Source of the DNA: Chrysopilus asiliformis
Lineage: Eukaryota; Arthropoda; Insecta; Diptera; Rhagionidae
Direction of reading: 5' to 3'
Length of the DNA stretch: 64,000 nt
Assembly (NCBI GenBank): GCA_964034945.1
Contig: OZ035961.1
Coordinates: 46,612,184-46,676,183, forward strand
The notes beneath the pieces were generated by a model. The model saw only the letters and a list, made by a program, of their open reading frames with translations. It made no database searches and had not been told where the DNA came from. Every line of letters starts with the position of its first letter. Positions within the stretch are counted from its first letter, which is position 1. Below, in pieces: positions 1 through 10,352 of the stretch. A program made the position numbers and the translations under genes.

Positions 1-405
1 TATATATGCATATATGCATCCAAAACAATTTAAAAAAAAAAGAATATATTAATAAAAATTATATTACTGAATAATAAAAAAAATTACATTTAGACTATAA
101 ATAAATCTATTATGGAGCCATGCTATAAGGCCATATGCAATAAGGCCATATGCAATAAGGCCATAATGGCGTTATTGCACTTTTAAATGTGAAACAAAGC
201 CATAAATCAATTATGGCCTTATTTCACATTTAAATATGCTCTATAACGCCATCTTTTTTTCTGCAAAATTGTGCAATAACGCCATACACTATATGAAACT
301 CCATGATCCTAATTTAATTTGAAAAGCCAAATTCTATAAAGCCAACTGTATTTGTGATCGATGTTATCAAAGAAGTTAAAACACTCATTGTTTTCAATGC
401 TATAG
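1..405. repeat. AT-rich DNA with a nested palindrome
   Basis: No gene is visible. Positions 166-180 (ATGGCGTTATTGCAC) are an exact reverse complement of 271-285. Inside them, 183-207 pairs with 212-236 around a short loop, sharing the word TTATGGC and its complement. The words AAGGCCATA and GCAATAAGGCCATA also recur in direct order at 128-172. This looks like a small foldback element or MITE derivative. No target duplication could be assigned, and the family is not recognised. Confidence 0.5.
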
Positions 406-1615
406 AAAAAAACTTTTTAAAAAAAAGTAAAAAAAACCGACTTAAAAATGCACTAAAAAGGAAAAAATAATTTTTTTTTGGAAGTTGGTGCCAAAATAGA
501 AACAAACAATTTGCTCTCTTTTATTGTACAATATATAAAATTAAAAAATTTCTAATAAATAAAATTATTATTTATTGAATTGTACCAAAAGTTTTTGTTT
601 TCTAATAAGTCACAGAGATGAGATTCAAACCATTATTTTTTTACAGCCTACCTACATAATATAAACATAACAAAAGCTATATTTGCCAATCTGGCAATTA
701 TTGAAAACCCGTATGGTGATTTAAGTGAACAGTTGTACCAAAATTACACTTTGAAGTCAAAGTTTCCAATGAGATTTTTTAAAATTTGTTCCAATCGGAT
801 TATGATGTATGGAAGTTTTATGTAGAATCATATCCTAAATAACTTTTGTTCTTGCACTTTTTTGATAAGATGCACCGTTCTTGAGATATTCGCAAAAAAC
901 GATTTCGTTCGTATGGGGGGTACCCCCCCTAATGGACCGTTTTCGCCCATTAACGAACTTAGCCTCGCATTTTACGAAAAACGGATCTGCGCAAAATTTC
1001 AAGGCTCTAGCTCAATCCGTGCGTCCGCAATCGAGTTCACAGACAGACGGACAGACGGACGGACGGACATGCGGAAATCAAAATCTTTTGTCATTCCTAA
1101 CACACTGGTGTAATTCATTTTTGTGTGTGATGACGGGATCTTGGCGTTACAAACGGTAAGGCAAAGTTAGTATACCCTTTGGTATTCCATACCATACGGG
1201 TATAAAAATTTCAGCGGTATTGTTCCTTACTTGGCACGTTGCCCTTAACCCAGGTCAACATTAACAAATATTCTTTTGTTTTTGGGTAAGCTCCGTTAAA
1301 ATTAAAAAAATATTCTTTTGTCAGATGTCGTCACGAAAGATAAAATATTTTCATTTGGATAGCAGTAATAGAATTGGTGATAGCTGTAAAAGTAACACTC
1401 AAGAAATATGAATAGAAGTCCTCTTTAAGTTTCTATTTTGGCCCCAACTTCCAAAAAAATTATTTTTTCCTTTTTAGTGCACTTTTAGATTGTACAATAA
1501 AAGAGAGCAAATTGTTTGTTTCTATTTTGGCACCAACTTCCAAAAAAAAATTATTTTTTCCTTTTTAGTGCATTTTTAAGTCGGTTTTTTTTACTTTTTT
1601 TTAAAAAGTTTTTTA
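406..1615. mobile_element. Non-autonomous element with 125-bp terminal inverted repeats
   Basis: Positions 406-530 are nearly an exact reverse complement of 1491-1615; both contain AAAAACCGACTTAAAAATGC or its complement, and the arms run about 125 bp. A partial extra copy of the right arm lies at 1434-1490 in direct orientation. No transposase is encoded between the arms. The interior (about 721-1205) holds a separate interspersed repeat that ends in a CAGA/CGGA-rich tract (1039-1069) and GGGTATAA at 1198-1205. The small open frames in it overlap the CGGA tract and are not credible genes. No clear target duplication was seen, so the superfamily is open. Confidence 0.6.
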
Positions 1616-1688
1616 TTTTATAATTTTTAGTGACTTTTGGTATATACATATTATATAGATATATTTAATGTTAGGAAATGGGTAGAGC

Positions 1689-1980
1689 TGCGCCCCACGT
1701 GCGAAAACGGCGTTACGAATCGATAGCCTTCAACCCCCTTAGTGACACTGGAAAGTTTCATTAAGATCGGACCACCGAATTCGAAGATACCAGGCGAGGA
1801 GTGTCGAAGGGGAATTTTCTCAGAGGGGATACCTATCTAGATCGTATTTTTGTCCCCGAAAATCCCTAACACCCAAGTTTCATGAAAATCGTTAGGCCTG
1901 TTTTCGAGATCCTGTCTGCACAATGGACAGACTGACAGACAGAAGGACGACAGTCCTCGTATTATATTATAGGATATACC
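1689..1980. mobile_element. SINE-like insertion flanked by a 27-bp direct repeat
   Basis: The 27-bp string beginning TATTTAATGTTAGGAAATGG occurs at 1662-1688 and again at 1981-2007, immediately flanking a 292-bp GC-richer insert. The insert ends in a CAGA-rich tract followed by an AT-rich tail (1921-1980), and its first 200 bases resemble nothing coding. A long exact flanking duplication is what target-primed reverse transcription of a SINE or truncated LINE leaves behind. The remaining 2008-2237 shows no gene. Confidence 0.65.
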
Positions 1981-2237
1981 TATTTAATGTTAGGAAATGG
2001 GTAGAGCAAAACTTTGATCGTTCCAAACAGCGAATTTTTAGGGATGGCAACAGTAAGTTGTAAACTAAATTTTAGAGGTCGACAGCAAAAATTTTGGTCA
2101 CCAACATTTTTTAGATCGACAGAAACCTTTCGTTAACCTTACAGACTTCTAAACATTAGAATTGGATTAGGCGACCCTAAAAACCCCCATATGTGTTTGT
2201 TTTTTATCTGGAAAATTTGAGGGTTGAAGGATTCGCT

Positions 2238-2915
2238 GCCCCCCAAAATATACGCATAAAAATTTTCAGACCGATCGGACCATCCGATTAGGGGACAGGG
2301 GAGGGGTTAAGAAGCGAAAGGGTAGGGGAAAATAGATAAGGGGAAAACACTAGCCGTCCCCCAAAATGTGAGCATACAAATTTTCAGATCGATCGGACCA
2401 TCCGATTGGGAGTTGACAGGGGAGGGGTTAAGAAGCGAAAGGGGTAGGGGAAAATAGATAAGGGGAAAACACTAGCCGTCCCCCAAAAATATACGCATAA
2501 AAATTTTCAGACCGATCGGACCATCCGATTAGGGGACAGGGGAGGGGCTAAGAAGCGAAAGGGGTAGGGGAAAATAGATAAGGGGAAAACACTAGCCGTC
2601 CCCCAAAATGTGAGCATACAAATTTTCAGATCGATCGGACCATCCGATTGGGAGTTGATAGGGGAGGGGTTAAGAAGCGAAAGGGGTAGGGGAAAATAGA
2701 TAAGGGGAAAACACTAGCCGTCCCCCAAAAAGGTACGCATACAAATTTTCAGACCGATCGGACCATCCGATTGGGAGTTGACAGGGGAGGGGTTAAGAAG
2801 CGAAAGGGGTAGGGGAAAATAGATAGGGGGAAAACACTAGCCGTCCCCCAAAATGTACGCATACAAATTTTCAGATCGATCGGACCATCCGATTGGGAGT
2901 TGACAGGGGAGGGGA
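2238..2915. repeat. Tandem satellite, ~122-bp unit, about 5.6 copies
   Basis: Units start with CCCCCCAAAAT at about 2238, 2358, 2480, 2600, 2722 and 2846, so the period is 120-124 bp. Each unit carries a TTTTCAGACCGATCGGACC-type core, a CCATCCGATT block, then an AG-rich block around GGGGAAAACACTAGCC. Alternate units are more alike (TGTGAGC versus TATACGC at the variable site), which suggests a dimeric higher-order unit. A minus-strand open frame reading through the end of the array is a by-product of the tetranucleotide tract next to it. Confidence 0.85.
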
Positions 2916-3046
2916 AGGCCGGGAAACGTCGGAGAGAGGGGAAATTAAAATGGGACCAACTAGGGAGTGAACTCTGTCATCCACCAACGTTTCAACAAAA
3001 TCCATGCAACGGCACCCAAGTACTGCGTGAACATACAGATATAAAA

Positions 3047-3089
<43 letters not shown>

Positions 3090-3090
3090 A
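2916..3090 (+). repeat. Retroposon 3' tail ending in (TAAA)n
   Basis: About 125 bp of unique-looking sequence (2916-3043) follows the satellite and ends in a pure TAAA tract (3044-3090). Such a simple-repeat tail is typical of the 3' end of some insect non-LTR elements or SINEs. No coding sequence is present. The following 3091-3225 contains TTTTTTGGAAGTCGGTTAAA but no gene. Confidence 0.45.
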
Positions 3091-3225
3091 GTTGGACCAA
3101 AACGAATTGATAACCTCCTCCTTTTTTGGAAGTCGGTTAAAAAAATAGAACTTAGAGTTTGATAAGCCACAGCTACCAGTTTACATTGATTTTCAGATTG
3201 GTAAAGTTGTGCTCCTTAATTTGAA

Positions 3226-4074
3226 ATGGGTGATAATCAAACTGTTTTTGAGTTTCAATTTATTTCGGGTTTTCGTAAAGATAGTAAGTTATTATATATT
3301 CCTCGTGAAAAACAAATATATAAATGGTAATACGGAAAAAATTTAACTAAATATTATGTGTGCTATAATAAGGAATGTCCAGTTAATGTGGCAATAGATT
3401 TAAATAACAATAATTTCTGCAGAAGAACAAAACCAAGTATGTGTCATAATCACGAATCTCAAGAAAAATTGAGAGATAAATTACAATTAATGAATGACCT
3501 AAAATCAAATTGTAGAAATCTTTCATTAAAAATAAGTAATATTCGCGACATTTTTGATGACACGTGTAAAAAATTTAAAGGAAATTTACCACCAGTGGAA
3601 TTTAGACGTGTGCGAAGAAATTTATTTAACATTAAAACTGAAATTTTTCCAAAGTCACCATCCAGTTTTAAGGATATTATGGAAATTTTTAAAAACAAGG
3701 ACATAATCAAAGAATTTGCTCTATCCAAATATGACAACTCAGCAAAATTTTATCAACATACAATCATAGAAAAAGATTTTGCATACACCATATTTATGTC
3801 ACCAACTATTTGTAGCATAATAAACAATATGCCAAATAATCAACCACGAAACTATTTTTTAGATGGCACCTTTTCCATAACACCGTGCTGTAAAGAATTT
3901 AAGCAGGTGCTCATAGTGCATTTTGGTCACGCTGAACATGTGAATAAGATATTTTGTTTCTATTATTTGTATTGTTTTATAAAAAGAAAATATATGTATA
4001 TATGTATATAATTTTATTTTCAGGTATTCCCTTTTATTTATATTTTGATGTCTTCTAAATTGGAGGCAGCTTAT
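3226..4074 (+). pseudogene. FLYWCH zinc finger plus MULE transposase fragment
   Basis: From ATG 3226 the frame reads a FLYWCH-type finger: aromatic N-terminal strand, then CYNKEC and HNHES as the C2H2 ligands. One in-frame TAA lies near 3328, so the downstream open stretch begins at 3358. The next part is the start of the MULE transposase core: FLDGTFSITP around 3862-3890 holds the first catalytic Asp, followed by KQVLIVH. An intron at 3940-4023 (GTGAAT..TTTCAG) restores the typical continuation, because exon 2 (4024-4074) reads VFPFIYILMSSKLEAAY in phase. The gene then stops where the errantivirus LTR begins. The second catalytic Asp, the Glu and the C-terminus are missing. FLYWCH-MULE fusions of this type occur in insect Phantom-like elements. 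A domesticated FLYWCH gene is less likely because of the stop and truncation. Confidence 0.75.
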
Positions 4075-4077
4075 ATA

Positions 4078-4593
4078 TTATATCCAATACCTTATCCCAC
4101 GAGGTTGATATAAATATATCATCTCATGAACCTGAGACCTCACACGATCCAGCGCAGATCATTTAAATTCTCGATTCCCAGAATCCCCGCAGACATACAG
4201 TCAGCACTTCCGTAAAATTCCTAATTGTCACGTACATTTCGAAAACAATTAATTGTTACATCCAATACCCTAATCGTCACGTACAATTAAAAACAATTAC
4301 TGTCATATACGATCAAATCAAGTAGAAAAGATTTAATTAAGAAGTAGTCTGAAAGTATCTTCGAACGGTGTCACATCTTGTGACAAGTAATAAATTTTAC
4401 AATAATTTTATAGTAAATAAGTGTAACGAATTTTATAATAAATAAGTGTAACGAATTTTATAATAAATAAGTGTAACGAATTTTATAATAAATAAGTGTA
4501 ACGAATTTTATAATAAATAAGTGAAATAAAAAAGGTGATGATCTCTATATTATTCTTTTTATTTTAAGATTACGAAAGATCGTAATCATTATT
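4078..4593 (+). repeat. 5' LTR of errantivirus 1
   Basis: The start (TTATATCCAATACC) is repeated at 7040 as the 3' LTR start, and the end abuts the primer-binding site. The LTR carries four exact 25-bp tandem units (GTGTAACGAATTTTATAATAAATAA) at 4431-4530. The LTR interrupts the MULE transposase exon. The 5' boundary could be off by 1-4 bases because only the two LTR starts define it. Confidence 0.75.
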
Positions 4594-4610
4594 GGCGCAG
4601 TCGGTAGGAT
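4593..4610 (+). promoter_or_regulatory. Primer-binding site, tRNA-Ser type
   Basis: TGGCGCAGTCGGTAGGAT directly follows the LTR. The same motif follows the LTR of errantivirus 2 at 24000. It is the first-strand priming site known from the 17.6/297 group of insect errantiviruses. Confidence 0.85.
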
Positions 4611-4659
4611 ACGTCGAGTGCGAATCAGAGAAGGATCGTGCGTGTGTTTCAACACTTTG

Positions 4660-5240
4660 TGACGTGACTAAAAATTCATTTTTACTAAACTATCTAAAGA
4701 AGTGATAGTGTAAAATAAAATTAATCTAGCTAAACTATCTAAAGAAGTGATTGTATAATTTACTAATTATCTAAAGAAGCGATAGTAACTATCTAAAGAA
4801 GTGATAGTATAATTTACTAATTTAATAAAAACTGTCTAAAGAAGTGATAGAGTAATTTACTTATGCAATTAGAACTATCAAAAAACAAAACGAAGAAAAT
4901 CTAAAAAAAAGAAAAGGACAAAAAAACAAATAAAAGTAAGAAACTAAATTACATATCTACATTTACACGGGAAACAGTGTCAAAAAAAAACTCACCCCCA
5001 ACTGTAAAAGACCAGGAACAACAGGACCCTTTGGAAGCAGACGACTCACAACATCCAATAAACCCCAATAAGAAGAAGGACAATTAACAATAACATCCAA
5101 TAAGGAGGACATTTACAGGCAACACTTTTTTTTTAAATTGGTACATCTCTTAAAAAGATATAAATCTGTATTTAAAAAAAAAAGTTTCCCTCGTACTTGC
5201 AATAAAAGTACACATAATTAAAATAGTTTATGGTATAATA
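4660..5240 (+). repeat. Errantivirus 1 leader with degenerate tandem repeats
   Basis: The untranslated leader holds five or six diverged copies of AACTATCTAAAGAAGTGATAG between 4688 and 4860, spaced 30-60 bp apart, separated by ATAATTTACTAAT-like spacers. No coding sequence was seen. The function is unknown; leader repeats can carry insulator or packaging signals in gypsy-type elements, but that is inference. Confidence 0.6.
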
Positions 5241-5244
5241 GTTT

Positions 5245-5700
5245 ATGGAAGAATTAACAAGCTTATTCAACGGCATTAATATTGAAAGTCCTGAAAGTCT
5301 AGAAGCAACTGTTGAGGTAATTACGAAAGAAACAAAGATGACTCAGTTAACGTTGACTATTGACCCTCTAAAATATTTGAGTGGATTACCCGAATTTTCA
5401 GGCGACTTTAGGGGCCTTCAGAATTTTATCGACTTGATAGATAGAGTCCACCCACTTTTAAGCCGATATGACGCTACAAGCCAAGGCATTTTTTCTGATA
5501 CTATCAAATCAAAATTAAAAGGCAGAGCGCTAGCGATAGAAATTAAAAACCACGAGACGTCCTGGGACCTAATGAAAGGGACCTTAATAAATAATTTCGG
5601 CGACCGTTGTACGTCCGAAGAACTATTTGATAAACTCAGAAGTACTATTTTTAAAACAAACCCCGTAGATTTTTACAACGACCGAATACAAAGATACTAA
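5245..5700 (+). pseudogene. gag: Errantivirus 1 gag, truncated
   Basis: This 151-codon frame starts with ATG 5245 and resembles the N-terminal half of gypsy-group Gag: a short acidic leader, then LPEFSGDFRG, a common opening of the Ty3/gypsy Gag capsid region, and a helical segment up to DFYNDRIQRY. Gag would form the particle core. It stops where the internal deletion begins. There is no nucleocapsid basic region, and protease, reverse transcriptase, RNase H and integrase are all absent. The next coding sequence, env, starts only 29 bp later. This copy could not be self-sufficient. Confidence 0.75.
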
Positions 5701-5728
5701 AAATTTAATTTATCAAAACATTAAAGTA

Positions 5729-7119
5729 TTGAAATTTAAGACAGGATTTATGGAACCCACGTACAATACCCTTATTCACAACCTAAATATCCTAGATCAG
5801 AATATAGACAGCTTAAAACCACATAAGGTTCAAAAAAGAGGATTAGCCAACTTTTTAGGATCAGGATTAAAGTTCATAGCCGGTACCATGGATGCCAACG
5901 ACGAAGAAGAAATTAAAAGCCAACTACAAACACTTTCAGAAAACAATAAAAATTTAATCGAGGAAAGCAACAAACAAATCATAATAAATAATGAAATTTC
6001 AGATTACATAAAATCTATAACCGACCAAATTAAATCTCAACAAAATATAGTATCGGAATATTTAAAAAAATTAGACCAGCATTTTTCAAATAACGTATCG
6101 TATATAGAAGATGTAGTAGAATGCATGCAACATATTTACCAAATTAATTACGATATCAGTTTATTAAAAGGTCATATCGACGATATTGAGCAAGTCATAT
6201 TAACAAGTAAATTATGCATACTTTCCCGAAACATACTTACTAAAAATGAACTCAGTTTGATCCCAAACTTAGAGACTTTCAGAGACATAAAAATTGCCGT
6301 AGCTTTTCCGAAGAAGAAATTATTATTGTAGTACTGATTCCAGAATACGAAGAAAAATCATTGTCAAAAATACTTATAAAACCATTACCAAATAAAGATA
6401 ATAAATCAAAATATTTAGAACAATACACAGTGCCTATAGATCACAACAATAATACATATTATGCAAATATTAAAGATAATTTAGCCAAAAACGTTGTCAA
6501 AATTGAGGATAGATGTATTAGTAACATTCTTAATTTTACACATGCAAATTGTTTCATGCAAGATTTAACTAAGGAAGAAATCAAAGAAGTTTTACCAGGA
6601 CTCATTATCACAAAGAACATTAAACCAGTTATTATTTCTCAAAATTGCAATAATTTTCCAATAAATATTCGCGGAAACAATCTTGTTAAGTTTGAAAATT
6701 GTGAGATAACGATAAATCAAAGAGTATTCCAAAATTCATTTGTAAAGATAGCAGACAACATAATTCTTCCTCATTTTATCACAACAGTCACTGGAAACAG
6801 ATCAGTAAATGCAATCAAATTTGAAGAATTACATGAGAAATCCATAAATAATAACAGAAAGAAAATTAATGAAATTTTAAACAAAAAATATGAGGATCAC
6901 TTTATTAACATATCTTTAAGCATTCTTTTGATCGTAATAATTATAATTATAGCTTTAGTCCTAAGAACATTTTTGCCTGAAATTAAAAAGAAATGTATAA
7001 CAGATACTTCGTCGGAGCCTCAGAATAACGATGGGGGTGTTATATCCAATACCTTATCCCACGAGGTTGATATAAATATATCACCTGAGACCTCACACGA
7101 TCCAGCGCGGATCATTTAA
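5729..7119 (+). pseudogene. env: Errantivirus 1 env, broken by a frameshift
   Basis: Two frames cover it: 5729-6331 and 6361-7119. The family signature is a basic cleavage site followed by a fusion-peptide-like start, VQKRGLANFLGSGLKFIAGT (about 5829-5888), as in the insect errantivirus/baculovirus F-like envelope proteins, which act at the surface in membrane fusion. A long polar helical region follows. The second frame holds the C-terminal ectodomain with several Cys, then one hydrophobic span of about 24 residues (about 6900-6975) and a short tail that runs into the 3' LTR. The N-terminal part with signal peptide is lost with the pol deletion. The break between the two frames falls at 6330-6360. 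Confidence 0.8.
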
Positions 7120-7138
7120 ATTCTCGATTCTCAGAATC
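7040..7138 (+). repeat. 3' LTR fragment of errantivirus 1
   Basis: Ninety-nine bases match the start of the 5' LTR (4078-4190), with one internal 8-bp difference near CATCTCATGAACC. The match ends at 7138, where P-like element DNA begins. The remaining ~400 bp of LTR are not found on the far side of the P element, so this is a truncation, not a clean nested insertion. Confidence 0.7.
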
Positions 7139-7429
7139 CCCACATTAGAGCTTATGTGGTTTCCTTAAGGATTAAAATTCAAAATCTTAGTAGTTTAGGA
7201 TTTTTGGCAACATTGGATTTTTTGACATTTGTGAAATGCACTGTGCTATTTTTTACCTAATGCACTTGACTTAAGGTAGGAAATCAATCGTATGATAACC
7301 TTACGATGTGGCCAACAATAATTATTTTCATATACAAGTCGTCGTTTGTTGACAATTTCATTTTGTGGTAACGATAAATGAAAACTAGTTATAATTACAG
7401 AAAGCAGCTATAATTAAAAAAGAATCTCA

Positions 7430-7722
7430 AATATTAAGTGTGTTGTGGAAATTTGTTGTGGAACTAAAAAAAAATCTGCTGCAATGTTCAGGTAAAATGA
7501 TATTTTCTAAGATAACCTAAATTGATCTATGATTTGTATTTCCATGCTGCCTAAAGATAGAAAAAGATTTTCCATCTGGTGTAAGCTTTTAAATCTAAAC
7601 GACGAGGAAGTGAAAAAAAAAACAAGAGTCTGTGCGTCACATTCCGCCCCGAAGACTACAATTCAACTTTCTTCCGAACCAGACTTACTCAACAAGCTTT
7701 GCCAATACCAATTGGAAACGTA
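7430..7722 (+). pseudogene. P-like transposase, THAP domain exons
   Basis: The region encodes pieces of a THAP (C2CH) zinc finger, the DNA-binding domain of P-element and THAP9 transposases. A first exon (about 7437-7491) reads CVVEICCGTKK and ends at a GTAAAA donor. The second part (7529-7722) reads LPKDRKRFSIWCKLLN and VCASHS, matching the F-P-K-D...W...C..H THAP pattern, and ends at ACG|GTAAGT. The expected Phe-His before LPKD is present in the nucleotides (TTCCAT) but one base out of frame, so a 1-bp insertion near 7543 is likely. Together with 8279-10352 and 18116-18211 it formed one transposase. Confidence 0.65.
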
Positions 7723-8278
7723 AGTAGATTTTATTATAATAAATTTGTGGGGCTGCATTCTGCAAGCGCGCAGTGCGATGTAAACAAATATCTCCTAGGG
7801 TGTTTCATTTATCCAAATATGTGATTTCCATATGACTTCGCTTACGCCCCGTCTCAGTGATGTAAAAGATATATATCCCAAATTTCAAGAAGAATGAATA
7901 ATATTTATAGGTTGCACACTTTGATCACTTTTATCTAAAGTAGTGAAATTTGTGCTTTGTAGTAACGGGGTTCTCATGTATTTCTTTCATATTTTGCAGT
8001 TAATTGAATTCTAAAATGGGAACCAAAAGAGGAATTTGGCTGCTAGAAAAGGTGTCTAGTGGTGAGTTGTTAGGAGCTAGGCTTCCTTCAAATGAACAAA
8101 TAAAAAAATTTACGTTTTATTTTTCGCATTACAAAATGAAACATCCTAATATCCCCATTGAAAATTAAGGTTTTCTTTGCACGACTCCGCTGTATTTCTC
8201 AAATAGTCTGATCAAACAGGGTTTAAATCGCGTTAAAAAAAATACTAATACATATGTATTTATATGTTTTGTTTTCAG

Positions 8279-8743
8279 GTAATAAATAGGCGCACACTGG
8301 ACTCACAGGAGGGGGCACACTCTAGAACAGGTTTACCATCTACCTCTACAAGTTCTCAATTTGAATTCCATGACAGCACATCTGAAATTACAATAACCGT
8401 GTATCCCTCAGATGAAGAAATCATATCAAAAGCAGCATCACGCCCAAATGTGAACTCTTCAGAACATTTATCTGTAACTATTAGCCGTGATTCTACAAGC
8501 CGAATGTCATTTTCATCATCAGAATCATATTATAAATGCAAAATTCAGAAGAAGAACCAACTCATCTATAATTTAAAACGGAAGTTGAGTCGCAAAAATG
8601 CTAAATTTAAAACTCTAAATGACCTTTTAACTTTTTTAAAAAATATAGATTTGATAGACAACCGGGTATCAGATATGCTTCAACGCGTTGGAATGGAGAT
8701 TCCAAATGAATGGAGAATAGTTTGCCCCACCCAACTACTATAA
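8279..8743 (+). pseudogene. P-like transposase, coiled-coil/linker exon
   Basis: The frame opens right after a strong acceptor (TTTTGTTTTCAG, 8267-8278). It contains a Ser/Thr-rich linker and then a Lys-rich helical segment (KIQKKNQLIYNLKRKLSRKN) like the leucine-zipper region of P transposase. It overlaps the next frame by 34 bp. The continuation switches frame near 8710-8740, which implies a small indel. The small exon-like patch at 8000-8060 (after TTTTGCAG) may be an alternative exon or noise. Confidence 0.6.
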
Positions 8744-9897
8744 GAAAGTATTACTCAAGTGTTAATTGTGACCCAGGTTTTATCGAAGAAGCGTTTATAA
8801 ATCTTAAAGGTAAATCAGTTGGGATGATAAAATCTGGTAAAACTTGTGTATGTTCTCTATTAATTGATGAAATGTCAATCATGCAAAAATTGGAAGTAGT
8901 TGGAGATAAGATTAGGGGAACTGTGGATTTAGGATTAAAATATGATTCTGATGATCTTCCCTTGGCCACAGAAGCATTTGTTTTTTTAGTGGTTTCAGCC
9001 AATAGTCATTGGAAAATACCCATTGCATATTTTTTTATAAAAAGCCTGGATGCTTCAGAACGTGCAAATTTAATAACAGATGCTATTATAAGACTTCATG
9101 AGATAAGAATTGATATTGTGTGCTTAACATGTGATGGTCCGAACTATAATAAGAGCATGTTTCAATTGTTGGGCAGTGACCTTTCAATTATCAATCCCAA
9201 GCCTTACTTTTTACATCCTTGTGACCAAAATAAAAGGGTCTACACAATGTTAGATGCATGCCACAATCTCAAACTAGTGAGAAATTGTTTGGCAAGCGAA
9301 ATAAAACTTTTTTCTTCCACAGGAATAGTTCATTGGGCCTTTGTTGAAAAATTGTATCAATTACAAAACAAGGAGGATTTCAAGTTGGGTAACAAACTTT
9401 CCAAACATCACATAGCATGGCGAAAACATATTATAAAAGTGAAATGTGCAGCACAAACTCTAAGTGCCAGTGTGGCAGATGCTCTAGAGTTTTGTGAGCA
9501 CATATTAAAATTAGGAGACTTTAAAAATTGTGGAGCTACTGTAGAGTTTTTAAGAATGTTTGATATGACTTTTGACATACTTAACTCCCGAAATCCACGT
9601 AGTATCTGTAATAAAGCTCCAATTGGAGCCAAAAATGAAAGCATCTGGTCTGCAAATGTAATACAAGTTCAACAATTTATCATGGATTTGAAAAATAAGG
9701 AGGGAAATGATATTTTAAAGACCCGAAAAAATACAGGATTTTTAGGTTTTTTTATGGGTTTAGAAATAGTTAAATCTATGTATTTTGATCTCTGTGTATC
9801 CAAACAAGTCCTTAAATATATCCTTTCATATAAATTTAGCCAAGATCACCTAGAGTTATTTTTTGGTGCCATAAGAGGGAAAACAATAACCCGACAG
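8710..9897 (+). pseudogene. P-like (THAP9-type) transposase catalytic region
   Basis: This is the largest piece, 396 codons. It begins SLPHPTTIRKYYSSVNCDPG, the conserved opening of the P-superfamily RNase H-like domain. The first catalytic Asp is probably in LLIDEMSI. MLDACHNLKLVRN is the conserved D-x-x-H-x-x-K-x-x-R-N block, and FSQDHLELFFGAIRG contains the SQD-x-x-E motif. The enzyme would cut and rejoin P-element ends in the nucleus, using GTP as cofactor in the characterised family member. The frame is lost at about 9880, where one missing base turns the expected NNPTVRQF continuation out of phase. Two flanking frameshifts make it inactive as it stands. Confidence 0.85.
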
Positions 9898-9900
9898 TAA

Positions 9901-10352
9901 GACAATTTATTTCTGCTATGAAAGCAATTTTAATCCATGCGGAAATCAAAACGTATTCCGGAAATGCCCAAGAATTGTCAAAAATTTCCATTTTAAAATC
10001 ATCATGCTCCAAGAAAAAAACAAATCAAGTGTCTCCGATTAGTCAACCGATTTTAAATATTGAATACACTGAAGAAATTGAACGAGATTTGCAAGACTTC
10101 CCTGCTTTTATCGAATCTAATTCTGAATTTTACACAAACGTGATTTCTTATATAAGTGGGTTTGTTGTACGGAAACTGCAAAAATATTTGAAACGCCCGG
10201 ATTGTTGTATGGCTTTAATCTCTGACAAAGTTTTTGAATCATTTCTTTTGGATCCCAAAATTAAGTTTAACGATTCCAATTGAAAACAAAAATTAGCACT
10301 TGAAGTGATACAAAGGCTCAATTTAAACAAACTTTTTCTTTGCTTAAATGAT
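9901..10352 (+). pseudogene. P-like transposase C-terminal region, left part
   Basis: In a new frame the protein continues VRQFISAMKAILIHAEIK and on through 10280. An in-frame TGA sits at 10281-10283, but the same frame then stays open to 10352 (KQKLALEVIQRLNLNK..). Position 10352 is the last base before the BEL LTR and is a codon boundary. The C-terminal residues continue in the same phase at 18116 on the other side of the BEL element, after one copy of the ATGAT target duplication is discounted. Confidence 0.75.

Noticed and set aside
862..1159. Overlapping plus frames across a CGGA/CAGA tract
   Set aside because: Simple-repeat DNA open in more than one frame, no protein features.
2871..3170. 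Minus-strand 99-codon frame with a Tyr/Leu/Phe/Ile run
   Set aside because: It reads the (TAAA)n tract and satellite edge; the repeat period creates the hydrophobic run.
4593..4610. tRNA-like similarity at primer-binding sites
   Set aside because: Only 18 bases match a tRNA 3' end; no cloverleaf is present, so these are primer sites, not tRNA genes.
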